NCBI RefSeq assembly: GCF_000931465.1 | Contig: NZ_CP010892.1 | Span: 310,001-374,000 of the forward strand | DNA length: 64,000 nucleotides | Origin: Pseudomonas sp. MRSN 12121 | Lineage (GTDB): Bacteria > Pseudomonadota > Gammaproteobacteria > Pseudomonadales > Pseudomonadaceae | Direction: 5' to 3' | In this document: one piece after another, positions 36,410 through 45,410 of the stretch | Numbering within the stretch: the first letter of the stretch is position 1 | Layout of the letters: each line of letters begins with the position of its first letter | Made by a program: the position numbers and the translations under genes | Notes under the pieces: generated by a model | Database searches by the model: none | The model's input: only the letters and a program-made list of their open reading frames with translations | What the model was told of the DNA's origin: nothing

Positions 36410-38758
36410 TCAGGCTGTCCTGGCCATGATCAAACCGCTGTCGCTGGCTGCCTCCAGGCGGATCGCGACGAACTTCGAGGTCGGGGTGTGGCTGCCGTCC
36501 CCGATGCTTTCCAGCGGGACCAACGGGTTCACTTCCGGGTAGTAGGCGGCTGCCTGCCCCGCCGGAATATCGAATGCCAGCAGGGTAAAGCCCTTGACCC
36601 GGCGTTCGCGGCCGTCATCCCACAATGAAACGATGTCGGCTTTCTGCCCTGGCTTGAAGCCCAGGCGGATGATGTCGGCTTCGTTGACGAACAGCACGTC
36701 GCGCTGGCCCTTGACCCCGCGATAGCGGTCGTCCAGGCCGTAGACCGTGGTGTTGTACTGATCGTGAGAGCGCATCGATTGCATGATCAGGTCCGGCACC
36801 TGCCCGGTGGCGCGGGTGCGTTCGTGCAGCAGGTCCTTGGGCAAAAGGTTCGGGCGGAAGTTGGCGCGGCCCGACGGCGTATTCCAGCGCCGGGCGCCGG
36901 CGGTGTTGCCGAGGTAGAAGCCGCCCGGATTCTGCAGCCGCTCGTTGAAGTCCTTGAAGCCGGGAATGGTGTCGGCGATCAGATCGCGGATGCGGCCGTA
37001 ATCGGCCACCAGCCAGTTCCAGTCCACCGGATGGCTGCCCAGGGTGGCGGCGGCGATGCCGGCGAGGATCGCTGGCTCCGAGCGCATCTGCGGCGACAGC
37101 GGCTGCAACTGGCCGTTGGAGGCGTGGACCATGCTGAAGGAGTCTTCCACGGTCACCGCTTGCGCACCCGCGCTCTGCAGGTCGATGTCGGTGCGCCCCA
37201 GGCACGGCAGGATCAGAGCCTCCTTGCCATGGGCCAGGTGGCTGCGGTTGAGCTTGGTGCTGATTTGCACGGTCAGGTCACAGTTGCGCAGGGCCTGGAA
37301 GGTCCGATGGCTGTCCGGGGTGGCTTGGGCGAAGTTGCCGCCCAGGCCGATGAAGACTTTCGAGCGGCCGTCGAGCATGGCGTGGATCGCCTCGACCACG
37401 TTGTGGCCATTACTGCGTGGCACCTTGAAGCGGAAGCGCCGCTCCAGGGTATCGAGGAAGGCCACGGGCGGGCGTTCGTTGATGCCCATGGTGCGGTCGC
37501 CCTGCACGTTGCTGTGGCCGCGCACCGGGCACAGGCCTGCGCCCGGGCGGCCGATGTTGCCGCGCAGCAGCATCAGGTTGGCGATTTCCTGGATGGTCGG
37601 CACCGAGTGGCGATGCTGGGTGATGCCCATGGCCCAGCACATGATCACGTTCTTGCCCTTGGCGTACATGCGCGCCGCTTGCTCGATCTCCACCAGGGTC
37701 AGGCCGGACTGCTCGACGATGTCGTCCCACGGGGTATCGTCGATGACGCTCAAGTAGTCGAGAACGGCGGCAGTATGTTCGTTGAGGAAGTCATGGTCGA
37801 ACACGGCCGGCGCGCCGGTCTTCTGCGCATCGCGCTCCCATTGCAGCAGGAACTTGGCCATGCCGCGCACCACCGCCATGTCGCCGCCCAGGGCCGGGCG
37901 GAAGTAGGCGGTGTTGGTCGGCTTGTTGCCGTTGGTGAGCATCTCGATCGGATGCTGCGGATGCTGGAAACGTTCCAGGCCGCGCTCTTTCAACGGGTTG
38001 ATGCACACCACCTGGGCGCCGCGCTTCACTGCTTCGCGCAGCGGTTCGAGCATCCGCGGATGGTTGGTGCCAGGGTTCTGGCCCCAGACGAAAATCGCGT
38101 CGGCATGCTCGAAGTCATCGAAGGTCACGGTGCCCTTGCCGACCCCGATGCTCTGCGCCATGGCCACGCCGCTGGCCTCGTGGCACATGTTCGAGCAGTC
38201 GGGGAAGTTGTTGGTGCCGTAGGCGCGCACGAACAACTGGTAGAGATAGGCGGCTTCGTTGCTGGCGCGACCCGAGGTATAGAACTCGGCCATGTCCGGA
38301 CTGGGCAGCGCGCGCAGGTGCTTGCCGATCAGGGCGAAGGCCGCGTCCCAACTGATGGGCTGGTAGCGATCGGTTTCGGCGTCGTAGCTCATGGGTTCGG
38401 TCAGGCGACCCTGGTATTCGAGCCAGTAGTCGCTCTGTTCCAGCAGCGAGCTGACGCTGTGCTTGGCGAAGAACTTGGCGTCCACCCGGCGTTTGGTGGC
38501 TTCCCAGTTCACCGCCTTGGCGCCGTTCTCGCAGAACTTGACCATGCCGCTTTCCGGCGAGTCGCCCCAGGCGCAGCCCGGGCAGTCGAAACCGCCGTTC
38601 TGGTTGGTCTTGAGCATCATGCGGATGTTTTTCAGCGCGTTGTCGCTGGTCAGCCAGGCCTGGGCGACGCTGATGAGCGCGCCCCAGCCGCCAGCGGGGC
38701 CCTTGTAGGGTTTATAGCGCGGGGTGGGTGTCTGGTCGGCTTGATGATGAGTGCTCAC
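36410..38758 (-). CDS. FdhF/YdeP-type molybdopterin oxidoreductase
   Basis: This 782-residue enzyme belongs to the DMSO-reductase superfamily, YdeP/FdhF-like branch, with a bis-molybdopterin cofactor. The N-terminal part contains FDCPGCAWGD, with two cysteines of the type that could bind an Fe-S cluster; further motifs are WDAAFALIGKHLR, NMCHEASGVAMAQSIG, FVWGQNPGTNHPRML and PGAGLCPVRGHSNVQGDRTM. The C-terminal beta-domain ends in LIMARTA. The start is a GTG at 38758, overlapping the fdhD stop. Such proteins are annotated as formate-dehydrogenase-like, though the substrate is uncertain. The FdhD partner upstream is needed to sulfurate the cofactor. Confidence 0.9.
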   Translation of the reverse strand: MSTHHQADQTPTPRYKPYKGPAGGWGALISVAQAWLTSDNALKNIRMMLKTNQNGGFDCPGCAWGDSPESGMVKFCENGAKAVNWEATKRRVDAKFFAKHSVSSLLEQSDYWLEYQGRLTEPMSYDAETDRYQPISWDAAFALIGKHLRALPSPDMAEFYTSGRASNEAAYLYQLFVRAYGTNNFPDCSNMCHEASGVAMAQSIGVGKGTVTFDDFEHADAIFVWGQNPGTNHPRMLEPLREAVKRGAQVVCINPLKERGLERFQHPQHPIEMLTNGNKPTNTAYFRPALGGDMAVVRGMAKFLLQWERDAQKTGAPAVFDHDFLNEHTAAVLDYLSVIDDTPWDDIVEQSGLTLVEIEQAARMYAKGKNVIMCWAMGITQHRHSVPTIQEIANLMLLRGNIGRPGAGLCPVRGHSNVQGDRTMGINERPPVAFLDTLERRFRFKVPRSNGHNVVEAIHAMLDGRSKVFIGLGGNFAQATPDSHRTFQALRNCDLTVQISTKLNRSHLAHGKEALILPCLGRTDIDLQSAGAQAVTVEDSFSMVHASNGQLQPLSPQMRSEPAILAGIAAATLGSHPVDWNWLVADYGRIRDLIADTIPGFKDFNERLQNPGGFYLGNTAGARRWNTPSGRANFRPNLLPKDLLHERTRATGQVPDLIMQSMRSHDQYNTTVYGLDDRYRGVKGQRDVLFVNEADIIRLGFKPGQKADIVSLWDDGRERRVKGFTLLAFDIPAGQAAAYYPEVNPLVPLESIGDGSHTPTSKFVAIRLEAASDSGLIMARTA

Positions 38759-39594
38759 GCTTGATTTTCCATGGCTGGGCTGTAGACCCGCGGCGCACTT
38801 TTCTGCGGCAGGTGGATGAGGTTGAGGTTGTGCCGGCGCGCCCATTGCAGGGCCAGGCCGGTGGGGGCCGACAGGCTGACCAGGGTCTGGATCCCGGCGC
38901 GCAGGACTTTCTGGATCAGCTCCAGGCTGCAGCGGCTGGTGACGATGGCCACGCCGCCGGCCGTGGCGATGTCCTGGCGGACCAGTGCGCCGATCAGCTT
39001 GTCGAGGGCGTTGTGCCGGCCGATGTCTTCACGGCCCAGCAGCAGCTCGCCGCGGTCGTTCATGAACACCGCGGCGTGCACCGCACCGCTGTGCTGGCCC
39101 AGCGGCTGGAAGGCGCCGATGCGCTGGCGCAGGCCGTCGAGCCATTGGGCCGGCGGCAAGGGCGCGCCGGGCAGCACCTTGAGGTCCGGCAGGGCCTGTT
39201 CCACGGCTTCCACGCCGCACAGGCCGCAACCGCTGGTGCCGGCCAGCTGGCGACGTTGCTGCTTGAGGTTCCAGAAGGCGCGGCTGGAGATCTGCACCTG
39301 GGCGTACTGGGCCGAGCCGCTGCCGCTCAGTTGCAGGTCATAGATGTCCGAAGCGTCATCGATGATGCCGCTGCCGAGGCTGAAACCGACGATGAAATCT
39401 TCCAGGTCGCTGGGGGTGACCAGCATCACCGCCTGGCTGATGCCGTTATAGGCGATCGCCAGCGCAACTTCCTCGGCAAGCGCGGTGCTGGCCGATTCCG
39501 TGCGGTCGAGGTTGCTGTAGCTGTAGCTCTGACTGGCAGCGGGCGCGGGTGTTTTCGGGGCGGGCGTCGCGCAAGCCGGGCGCTGGGTTTTCAT
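38755..39594 (-). CDS. fdhD: FdhD sulfurtransferase for molybdoenzyme maturation
   Basis: FdhD moves sulfur from a cysteine desulfurase to the molybdenum cofactor of formate dehydrogenases. The 279-residue protein has the active-site Cys-x-x-Cys loop (GTSGCGLCGVEAVEQ) and the conserved REDIGRHNALDKLIG and VTSRCSLELIQKVL segments. The stop overlaps the GTG start of the FdhF-like gene (38755-38758), so the two are translationally coupled. The N-terminal tail is Pro/Ala-rich and short. Confidence 0.93.
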   Translation of the reverse strand: MKTQRPACATPAPKTPAPAASQSYSYSNLDRTESASTALAEEVALAIAYNGISQAVMLVTPSDLEDFIVGFSLGSGIIDDASDIYDLQLSGSGSAQYAQVQISSRAFWNLKQQRRQLAGTSGCGLCGVEAVEQALPDLKVLPGAPLPPAQWLDGLRQRIGAFQPLGQHSGAVHAAVFMNDRGELLLGREDIGRHNALDKLIGALVRQDIATAGGVAIVTSRCSLELIQKVLRAGIQTLVSLSAPTGLALQWARRHNLNLIHLPQKSAPRVYSPAMENQA

Positions 39595-39688
39595 GAGGCA
39601 CCACCGGCGGAATATCCAGACCTAAGACTAAGCGCGTCAAAGTGTCGCGTCTAATTGCTAGTACTGATGTTCCGATAGATGACGTCGA

Positions 39689-40576
39689 TCAAGCCCCGGT
39701 CGGCGATTTCCTGTACAGCGCGAAGCAGGCTTCGGCCAGCGCCGAACGCGGCGCGCCGCGGCGCATGATCAGGCCCAGCTGGGCCAGGGTATGGGCATCG
39801 CCTATGGGTTGCAGGCGCAGGTCGTCGGTCAGGCTCTCCAGGCCGCCGCCCAGGGGCATCACGGCGCAGCACAGGCCGCCATGGACCATCTGCACCAATT
39901 GATGCACGGCATCGGTTTGCAGCAGCGGTTGCGGGGTGAGGCCGCGGCTGTGGAAGTTGTGGTCGATGGACTGCCGGAAATGCATGCCGCTGGTCAGCAT
40001 GCCCAGCGGCAGTTCGGTCAGTGCCTCCCAGCTCAGGGGCTGGTCGCCGAAGTCGAAGAAGCGTTGGTCGTAGAGCAGGCCCATGCGGGTTTCGCCCAGC
40101 GCCAGGGTCTCGAAACGTTCGCCGTCCAGGCGTTCCAGGTAAGACACGCCCAGGTCCAGGCGATTGCTCGCCAGTTGTTCGAGGATCTGCTCGGAGCTCA
40201 GGGCCGACAGTTCGAAGCGCAGGCTCGGGTGGGCCTGGTGCAGCTGCTGCATCAGCGGCAGCGGATCGAAGCTCGACAGCGGCACCACTCCCAGGCGCAA
40301 GGTGCCGACCAGGTTGCCGCGACAGGCCGCGGCCTCGGCCTGCAGCCCGTCGTAGGCGGCGAGCACGCTGCGCGCCCAGGCCAGCACCCGTTCGCCCGGG
40401 GCGGTGAAGCCCTCGAAGCGCTGGCCGCGATTGACCAGTTGCAGGTCGAGTTCCTCCTCGAGGCTGCGCAGGCGCATGGACAGGGTCGGCTGGGTGATGT
40501 GGCAGCGGGCGGCGGCTTGGCCGAAGTGGCGGGTTTCGTCGAGGGCGATGAGGAATTTCAGCTGTTTGATGTCCAT
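39689..40576 (-). CDS. LysR-family transcriptional regulator
   Basis: This 295-residue regulator has an N-terminal HTH (ETRHFGQAAARCHITQPTLS) in the position typical of LysR proteins, and a C-terminal effector domain. The ATG at 40576 has AGGAG five bases upstream; the frame extends beyond to 40873 but that region holds the divergent LysM promoter. It is 94 bp upstream of fdhD on the same strand, so it may share a transcript and control the FdhD / molybdoenzyme pair. Its effector is unknown. Confidence 0.92.
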   Translation of the reverse strand: MDIKQLKFLIALDETRHFGQAAARCHITQPTLSMRLRSLEEELDLQLVNRGQRFEGFTAPGERVLAWARSVLAAYDGLQAEAAACRGNLVGTLRLGVVPLSSFDPLPLMQQLHQAHPSLRFELSALSSEQILEQLASNRLDLGVSYLERLDGERFETLALGETRMGLLYDQRFFDFGDQPLSWEALTELPLGMLTSGMHFRQSIDHNFHSRGLTPQPLLQTDAVHQLVQMVHGGLCCAVMPLGGGLESLTDDLRLQPIGDAHTLAQLGLIMRRGAPRSALAEACFALYRKSPTGA

Positions 40577-40715
40577 CTTCGCTCCTGGCGGCGGGGGGGT
40601 GGGCGATTCTAGCGCGCTTGCCGTGCACCGCGTCATTGGTCGATTTTGAACCTCGCCCGCGCGGGCTGGTCTAGTCTTTCGCGTCTGGACCCATAAAACC
40701 CAAGGAGTGTGCACC

Positions 40716-41156
40716 ATGAGTATTTTTAGCTTTGTGAAAGAAGCGGGCGAAAAGCTTATCGATTTGTTGACGCCGGGTAACGCCAATGCGAGCGAACAGC
40801 TGAAGGAGCACATCGCCAAGGTCGGCCTGGGCAACCCCAACGTCCAGGCTACCGTGGAAGGCGACAAGGTCATCGTGACCGGCGAAGTCGCCAGTCAGGA
40901 AGAGAAGGAAAAGATTCTCCTGGCCGTAGGCAACATTGCTGGTGTCGGCAGTGTGGACGACCAGATCACCGTCGCCGGCCCCGTGGCCGCTGCCGCGCGT
41001 TTCGTCACCGTGAAAAAGGGCGATACCCTCAGCGCCATTGCCAAGGCCGAATACGGCGACGCCAACAAGTACAACAAGATTTTCGAGGCCAACAAGCCGC
41101 TGCTGTCGCACCCGGACAAGATCTACCCGGGCCAGGTACTGCGTATTCCGGAATGA
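40716..41156 (+). CDS. BON/LysM-domain protein (YgaU/Kbp-like)
   Basis: This 146-residue cytoplasmic protein carries a BON domain (residues ~25-90, [18 protein letters not shown]) and a C-terminal LysM domain ([20 protein letters not shown] and [10 protein letters not shown]). E. coli YgaU/Kbp is a potassium-binding protein of this architecture. There is no signal peptide. CAAGGAG stands eight bases ahead of the ATG at 40716. It is divergent from the LysR gene. Confidence 0.92.
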   Translation: MSIFSFVKEAGEKLIDLLTPGNANASEQLKEHIAKVGLGNPNVQATVEGDKVIVTGEVASQEEKEKILLAVGNIAGVGSVDDQITVAGPVAAAARFVTVKKGDTLSAIAKAEYGDANKYNKIFEANKPLLSHPDKIYPGQVLRIPE

Positions 41157-41170
41157 TTGCGTAACGACCT

Positions 41171-41214
41171 TCGAGGGCAAGCCTCGCTCCTACGAGAGCG
41201 AAGCTTGCTCGCGA
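41171..41214. repeat. Closely spaced REP pair
   Basis: A reverse partial unit (GAGGGCAAGCCTCGCTCCTA) abuts a forward partial unit (GAGCGAAGCTTGCTCGCGAT). It lies between the convergent LysM and nucleotidase genes and may end both transcripts. Confidence 0.7.
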
Positions 41215-41226
41215 TAAAGCCCTGAG

Positions 41227-41889
41227 TCACAACCCCTCGATCAACGCTCGATAATCCCCCACCGCGGCAAACTCCGCCGTGTCTTTCGGCCCTTTGCGGC
41301 TGTCCGGTTCACTCACCGCCAACAGATGGGCCACACCAAAACTGCGCGCGCTGCGCAGGATCGGCAGGGTGTCGTCGATAAACAGGCTGCGCGCCGGGTC
41401 GAAGCCGAGGTCCGCTTGCAGGGCGTCCCAGAACTGCGGGCTCTCCTTGGCGAAACCATAGTCGTGGGAGCTGATCAGCCGCTCGAAGTAGGGAGCCAGC
41501 TCGACTCTTTCCAGCTTCAATGACAGCGAGTCGCGGTGTGCGTTGGTGATCAGCACCACGCGTTTGCCGGCCTGCCTGAGCGCCGCCAGGAAGGTGTCGG
41601 CATCCGGGCGCAGGGCGATCAGGTGGGCGGTCTCCAGCTTCAGTTCGCGCACCGGCAGTTTCAGCTCGGCGCTCCAGAAGTCCAGGCAATACCACTGCAA
41701 TTGTCCGGCGTTACGCTCGAACAGCGGCTGCAGCTCCATCTCCGCCATGGCGCGGCTGACCCCGTGCAATTCGGCGTAGCGTTGGGGCAGGTGTTCCAGC
41801 CAGAAGTGGTTGTCGTAGTGCAGGTCCAGCAGGGTGCCGTCCATATCCAGCAGAACGGTGTCGATGTCGCGCCAGGGCAGTGAAGGCAT
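41227..41889 (-). CDS. GMP/IMP nucleotidase (YrfG-like HAD hydrolase)
   Basis: This 220-residue HAD-superfamily phosphatase hydrolyses purine 5'-nucleotides. The nucleophile motif is LLDMDGTLLD (Asp15, with the general acid at Asp17), motif II is VVLITNAHRDS, and motif IV is FIDDTLPILRSA. The ATG at 41889 begins PSLPWRDIDTVLL as in YrfG; the frame extends upstream but without family similarity. It is divergent from nudE, its usual neighbour in enteric and Pseudomonas genomes. Confidence 0.9.
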   Translation of the reverse strand: MPSLPWRDIDTVLLDMDGTLLDLHYDNHFWLEHLPQRYAELHGVSRAMAEMELQPLFERNAGQLQWYCLDFWSAELKLPVRELKLETAHLIALRPDADTFLAALRQAGKRVVLITNAHRDSLSLKLERVELAPYFERLISSHDYGFAKESPQFWDALQADLGFDPARSLFIDDTLPILRSARSFGVAHLLAVSEPDSRKGPKDTAEFAAVGDYRALIEGL

Positions 41890-41978
41890 GGAAAACGTCT
41901 CGCACGGTAGAAAGATATCCGACACAAACAATCGGGAAAGCCGCGCTATAGTAGCGCGTTCACGCCAAGGAGCCCTTT

Positions 41979-42545
41979 ATGCGCCAGAAACCCACCGTAC
42001 TCGCCCGCGAGATCGTCGCCACCAGTCGTCTGTTTTGCGTCGAAGCGGTGCAGTTGCGCTTTTCCAACGGTGAGGAACGTACCTACGAGCGCCTGGTAGG
42101 CAAGGGCAACGGCTACGGCGCGGTGATGATCGTGGCGATGCTCGATGCCGACCATGCGGTGCTGGTCGAGGAGTATTGCGGCGGTACCGACGCCTACGAG
42201 CTGTCGCTGCCCAAGGGCCTGATCGAGCCCGGCGAGGACATGCTGGCCGCGGCCGAGCGCGAGCTCAAGGAAGAGGCCGGTTTCGGCGCGCGACAGTTGG
42301 AGCACCTGACCGAACTGTCGCTGTCCCCCGGCTACATGAGCCAGAAGATCCAGGTGGTGCTGGCCACCGACCTCTATGAAGAGCGGCTGGAAGGCGACGA
42401 GCCGGAGCCGATGCGCGTGGACAAGATCAACCTGCGCGAGCTGTCGAGCCTGGCGCAGAATCCGCAGTTCACCGAGGGGCGCGCCCTGGCGGCCCTGTAT
42501 CTGGCCCGCGACCTGCTGACCCAGCGTGGGGTGTTTCAGGCATGA
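41979..42545 (+). CDS. nudE: NudE ADP-compounds Nudix hydrolase
   Basis: NudE hydrolyses ADP-ribose, Ap3A, NADH and similar compounds. The 188-residue protein shows the complete Nudix box starting at Gly80 (GLIEPGEDMLAAAERELKEE, then AG). The N-terminal RQKPTVLAREIVATSRLF matches NudE. The gene diverges from the nucleotidase and overlaps cysQ by an ATGA junction (42542-42545). Confidence 0.94.
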   Translation: MRQKPTVLAREIVATSRLFCVEAVQLRFSNGEERTYERLVGKGNGYGAVMIVAMLDADHAVLVEEYCGGTDAYELSLPKGLIEPGEDMLAAAERELKEEAGFGARQLEHLTELSLSPGYMSQKIQVVLATDLYEERLEGDEPEPMRVDKINLRELSSLAQNPQFTEGRALAALYLARDLLTQRGVFQA

Positions 42546-43384
42546 GCCAGCCCACCCTGAATTTTCCCCATCCGTTGCTGGCCCCGGTGGTCGACCTGGC
42601 CCTGAAGGCGGGCGAAGCCATCCTGCCGTTCTGGCGCGCCGATGTCGCGGTCAGCAGCAAGGCCGACGACTCGCCAGTGACGGCGGCCGACCTGGCGGCC
42701 CATCACCTGATCGTCGCGGGCCTGACCGCGCTGGACCCGAGCATCCCGGTACTTTCCGAAGAAGACGCCGATATCCCCCGCGAGGTGCGCGCCGGCTGGC
42801 GGCGCTGGTGGCTGGTGGACCCGCTGGACGGCACCAAGGAGTTCATCTCCGGCAGCGAGGAGTTCACGGTCAACATCGCGCTGGTCGAACAGGGCCGGGT
42901 GGTGTTTGGCGTGGTGTCGATGCCCACCAGCGGACGCTGCTATTTCGGCGGCGCCGGCCTCGGCGCCTGGCGTGCGGACAAGGGCCAGGCGCCGGTCGCG
43001 ATCCGGGTGCGTGATCGCCTGGCGGCCGGCGAAGTCTTCACCGTGGTCGCCAGCCGGCGGCACAGCAGCCCCGAGCAGGAGCGTCTGCTGGCCGGGCTGA
43101 GCGCGACCCTGGGCGAGTTGCAACTGGCGAATATCGGCAGTTCGCTGAAGTTCTGCCTGCTGGCCGAAGGCGCGGCGGACTGCTACCCGCGGCTGGCGCC
43201 CACCTCGCAGTGGGACACCGCGGCGGCGCAAGGCGTGCTGGAAGGCGCGGGGGGCGAGGTGCTGGACCTGGACGGCGCGCCGTTCTGCTACCCGGCGCGG
43301 GAGTCGCTGCTCAATGGCTTCTTCCTGGCGCTGCCGGCCAAGGCCGCGTGGCGTGGGCGCCTGCTGGAGCTGGCGCGAGGCTGA
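42542..43384 (+). CDS. cysQ: CysQ 3'(2'),5'-bisphosphate nucleotidase
   Basis: CysQ removes the 3'-phosphate of PAP and PAPS, recycling the by-product of sulfate assimilation. The 280-residue Mg2+-dependent, lithium-sensitive phosphatase has metal-binding SEEDAD and WLVDPLDGTKEFISGSEEFT, and the C-terminal WDTAAAQGVLEGAGG. It starts in the nudE stop codon, so the two are co-translated. It is the second sulfur-related gene set in the window. Confidence 0.93.
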   Translation: MSQPTLNFPHPLLAPVVDLALKAGEAILPFWRADVAVSSKADDSPVTAADLAAHHLIVAGLTALDPSIPVLSEEDADIPREVRAGWRRWWLVDPLDGTKEFISGSEEFTVNIALVEQGRVVFGVVSMPTSGRCYFGGAGLGAWRADKGQAPVAIRVRDRLAAGEVFTVVASRRHSSPEQERLLAGLSATLGELQLANIGSSLKFCLLAEGAADCYPRLAPTSQWDTAAAQGVLEGAGGEVLDLDGAPFCYPARESLLNGFFLALPAKAAWRGRLLELARG

Positions 43385-43404
43385 GGGCGAGCGCTTTGCG
43401 CTCG

Positions 43405-43497
43405 ATCGCGAGCAAGCTCGCTCCTACAGGAATGATGCGCACCACGAAATGGTGCTGTATCAGCGCGACCCCGTGTAGGAGCGAGCTTGCTCGCGAA
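43405..43497. repeat. REP pair (reverse then forward)
   Basis: A reverse REP unit at 43405-43428 and a forward unit at 43474-43497 (TGTAGGAGCGAGCTTGC...) flank a short unique core. It lies between the convergent cysQ and thioesterase genes. Confidence 0.85.
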
Positions 43498-43502
43498 AAC
43501 AT

Positions 43503-43958
43503 CTACCGGTGCAACACATACTGCCCGGTAAAGCGCACCGCATCTTCATCGCTGCCGGCATTCACCACCCGGGTATGCAGGATCAGCCGGGCCCGGCCAT
43601 AGCGCTGGTACATCGCCAGGAACCGCTGCCACACCTCGTCGCCGGGCGCGGCGCAGATGGCCGTGGCATCGCTGGTCACCGGCAGCGGGTAATTGATCTG
43701 TCCTTCCTGGATCACGATGTGTCCATCGTCGACCCCGGCCTCTTTCAGCCGCAGGTGCAGCCAGCCCCAGCCAGCCAGTACCGCGCCGCAATACAGGCTG
43801 CCGCCGAACATGGTGCTCTTGTGGTTGACGTTGGCCTCCAGCGGCAACTGCAGGCGCAGCTCCCGGTCGTGCCAGTCGAGCACTTTCAGGCCCATGTCCC
43901 GCGTCAGGGGAATGTCGTGATGGAGGATGGATTCCAGGTAACGACTGTCGCGATTCAT
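43503..43958 (-). CDS. YiiD-type putative thioesterase
   Basis: This 151-residue hotdog-fold protein matches the putative thioesterase domain found at the C-terminus of YiiD. The conserved portion is LEANVNHKSTMFGGSLYCGA, with the central helix AVLAGWGWLHLRLKEAG. The ATG at 43958 gives the family start MNRDSRYLESILHHDIPL. It has no fused acetyltransferase as in E. coli YiiD. The substrate is unknown. Confidence 0.83.
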   Translation of the reverse strand: MNRDSRYLESILHHDIPLTRDMGLKVLDWHDRELRLQLPLEANVNHKSTMFGGSLYCGAVLAGWGWLHLRLKEAGVDDGHIVIQEGQINYPLPVTSDATAICAAPGDEVWQRFLAMYQRYGRARLILHTRVVNAGSDEDAVRFTGQYVLHR

Positions 43959-44009
43959 GCGGGGCCTCGGTGATAAAAGGGGGGCTTTGACAAGGTTAGT
44001 CGGCATCGA

Positions 44010-45410
44010 TCAGTCGATTTCGTCGCCACCGGCACTGTGGCCGCTGTCGCCGAACGTCAGGCCGTGCTTGCGCAGTTTGTCGTGCAGGGTCTTGCGCGGT
44101 ATGCCCAGGGCTTCGGCCAGGCTGCGCAGCGAGTTGTGCGAGCGCGCCAGCTCGGCGGCGATCAGGCTCTTTTCGAAGTTCTCCACCTGTTCGCTCAGGC
44201 CGCCCTCGATCATGGCCGGGGCCGGCTGTGGCGTACCGTCCGGCGCGCTGTTGTCCAGGGCCAGCTCCAGGCCGAGGGCGAAGCGTTCGGCGGCGTTCTG
44301 CAATTCGCGCACATTGCCCGGCCAGCTATGGCGCAGCAGCAGGGCGCGTTGCCCCGGCTGCAACTCGTGGGGCGGCAGGCCGTGGCGGGCGCTGGCCTCG
44401 TCGGCGAAATGCTGGAACAGCAGCAAGGCGTCCTCGCCGCGCTCGCGCAAAGGCGGGATGCGCAGCGGCGCGACATTCAGGCGGTAGTACAGGTCGGCGC
44501 GGAAGCGCCCCTGGTCGGCGGCCTGGCGCAGGTCTTCCTTGGTCGCGGCGATGATGCGGATGTCCAGCGGGATCAATTGATTGCCACCCAGGCGTTCCAC
44601 CACGCGCTCCTGCAACAGGCGCAGCAGCTTGACCTGCACATCCAGGCTCATGCTTTCGATTTCATCGAGGAACAGCGTGCCGCCGTTGGCGAACTCGAAC
44701 TTGCCGATGCGGCGCTTCTGCGCGCCGGTGAAGGCCCCCGGCTCATGGCCGAAGAGTTCGCTTTCGACCACCGATTCGGCCAGGGCGCCGGCGTTGATCG
44801 CCACGAACGGGCCGTTGCGCCGGCTCGACAGGTCGTGCAGCGCCCGCGCTACCACCTCTTTGCCGGCACCGGTTTCGCCGAGGATCAGCACATCGGCGCG
44901 GGTCGCCGCCAGGGCGCCGATCTGTTCGCGCAGACGCAGCATTGGCGCCGACAGCCCGACCAGCCGCGCGCTGAGTTCCTGGCGGTCGCTCAGGGCCAGG
45001 CGCAGGCTGCGGTTGTCCAGCACCAGGCGGCGCAGGGCCAGGGCCCGGCGCACGCTGTCGAGCAGGGCGTCGCTGGCGAAGGGTTTTTCCAGGAAGTCAT
45101 AGGCGCCGGCGCGCATCGCCTGCACCGCCAGCGGCACGTCGCCGTGGCCGGTGATCAGCAGCACCGGCAGTTCCGGGTCCTGGCCGTGCAGCTCGCCGAG
45201 CAGTTCGAGGCCGTCCATGCCGGGCATGCGGATGTCGCTGACCACCACCCCCGGCCAGTCGCGTTCCAGCCGCGCGGCCAGGCCCTGGGCCTCGCCCAGC
45301 GGCAGGATCTTCAGGCCGGCCAGGTCCAGGGTCTGGCTCAGGGCCTGGCGCAGGTGCGGATCGTCGTCGATCAATACCACCTGCACGTCGCTGGTGATCG
45401 GTGTGCTCAT
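44010..45410 (-). CDS. dctD: DctD-like sigma-54-dependent response regulator
   Basis: This 466-residue regulator activates sigma-54 promoters for C4-dicarboxylate uptake. It has an N-terminal receiver (VVLIDDDPHLRQALSQTLDL, phospho-Asp in VVVSDIRMPGMDG), an AAA+ domain with Walker A LGETGAGKE, the sigma-54-contacting GAFTGA loop and Walker B GGTLFLDEI, and a C-terminal Fis-type HTH (LRSLAEALGIPRKTLHDKLR). It overlaps the kinase gene upstream (ATGA at 45407-45410). No dctA lies in the window, so the transporter is elsewhere. Confidence 0.93.
   Translation of the reverse strand: MSTPITSDVQVVLIDDDPHLRQALSQTLDLAGLKILPLGEAQGLAARLERDWPGVVVSDIRMPGMDGLELLGELHGQDPELPVLLITGHGDVPLAVQAMRAGAYDFLEKPFASDALLDSVRRALALRRLVLDNRSLRLALSDRQELSARLVGLSAPMLRLREQIGALAATRADVLILGETGAGKEVVARALHDLSSRRNGPFVAINAGALAESVVESELFGHEPGAFTGAQKRRIGKFEFANGGTLFLDEIESMSLDVQVKLLRLLQERVVERLGGNQLIPLDIRIIAATKEDLRQAADQGRFRADLYYRLNVAPLRIPPLRERGEDALLLFQHFADEASARHGLPPHELQPGQRALLLRHSWPGNVRELQNAAERFALGLELALDNSAPDGTPQPAPAMIEGGLSEQVENFEKSLIAAELARSHNSLRSLAEALGIPRKTLHDKLRKHGLTFGDSGHSAGGDEID

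Noticed and set aside
36764..38764. 666-codon frame antisense to the molybdoenzyme
   Set aside because: Same reason; the minus-strand protein has clear molybdopterin motifs.
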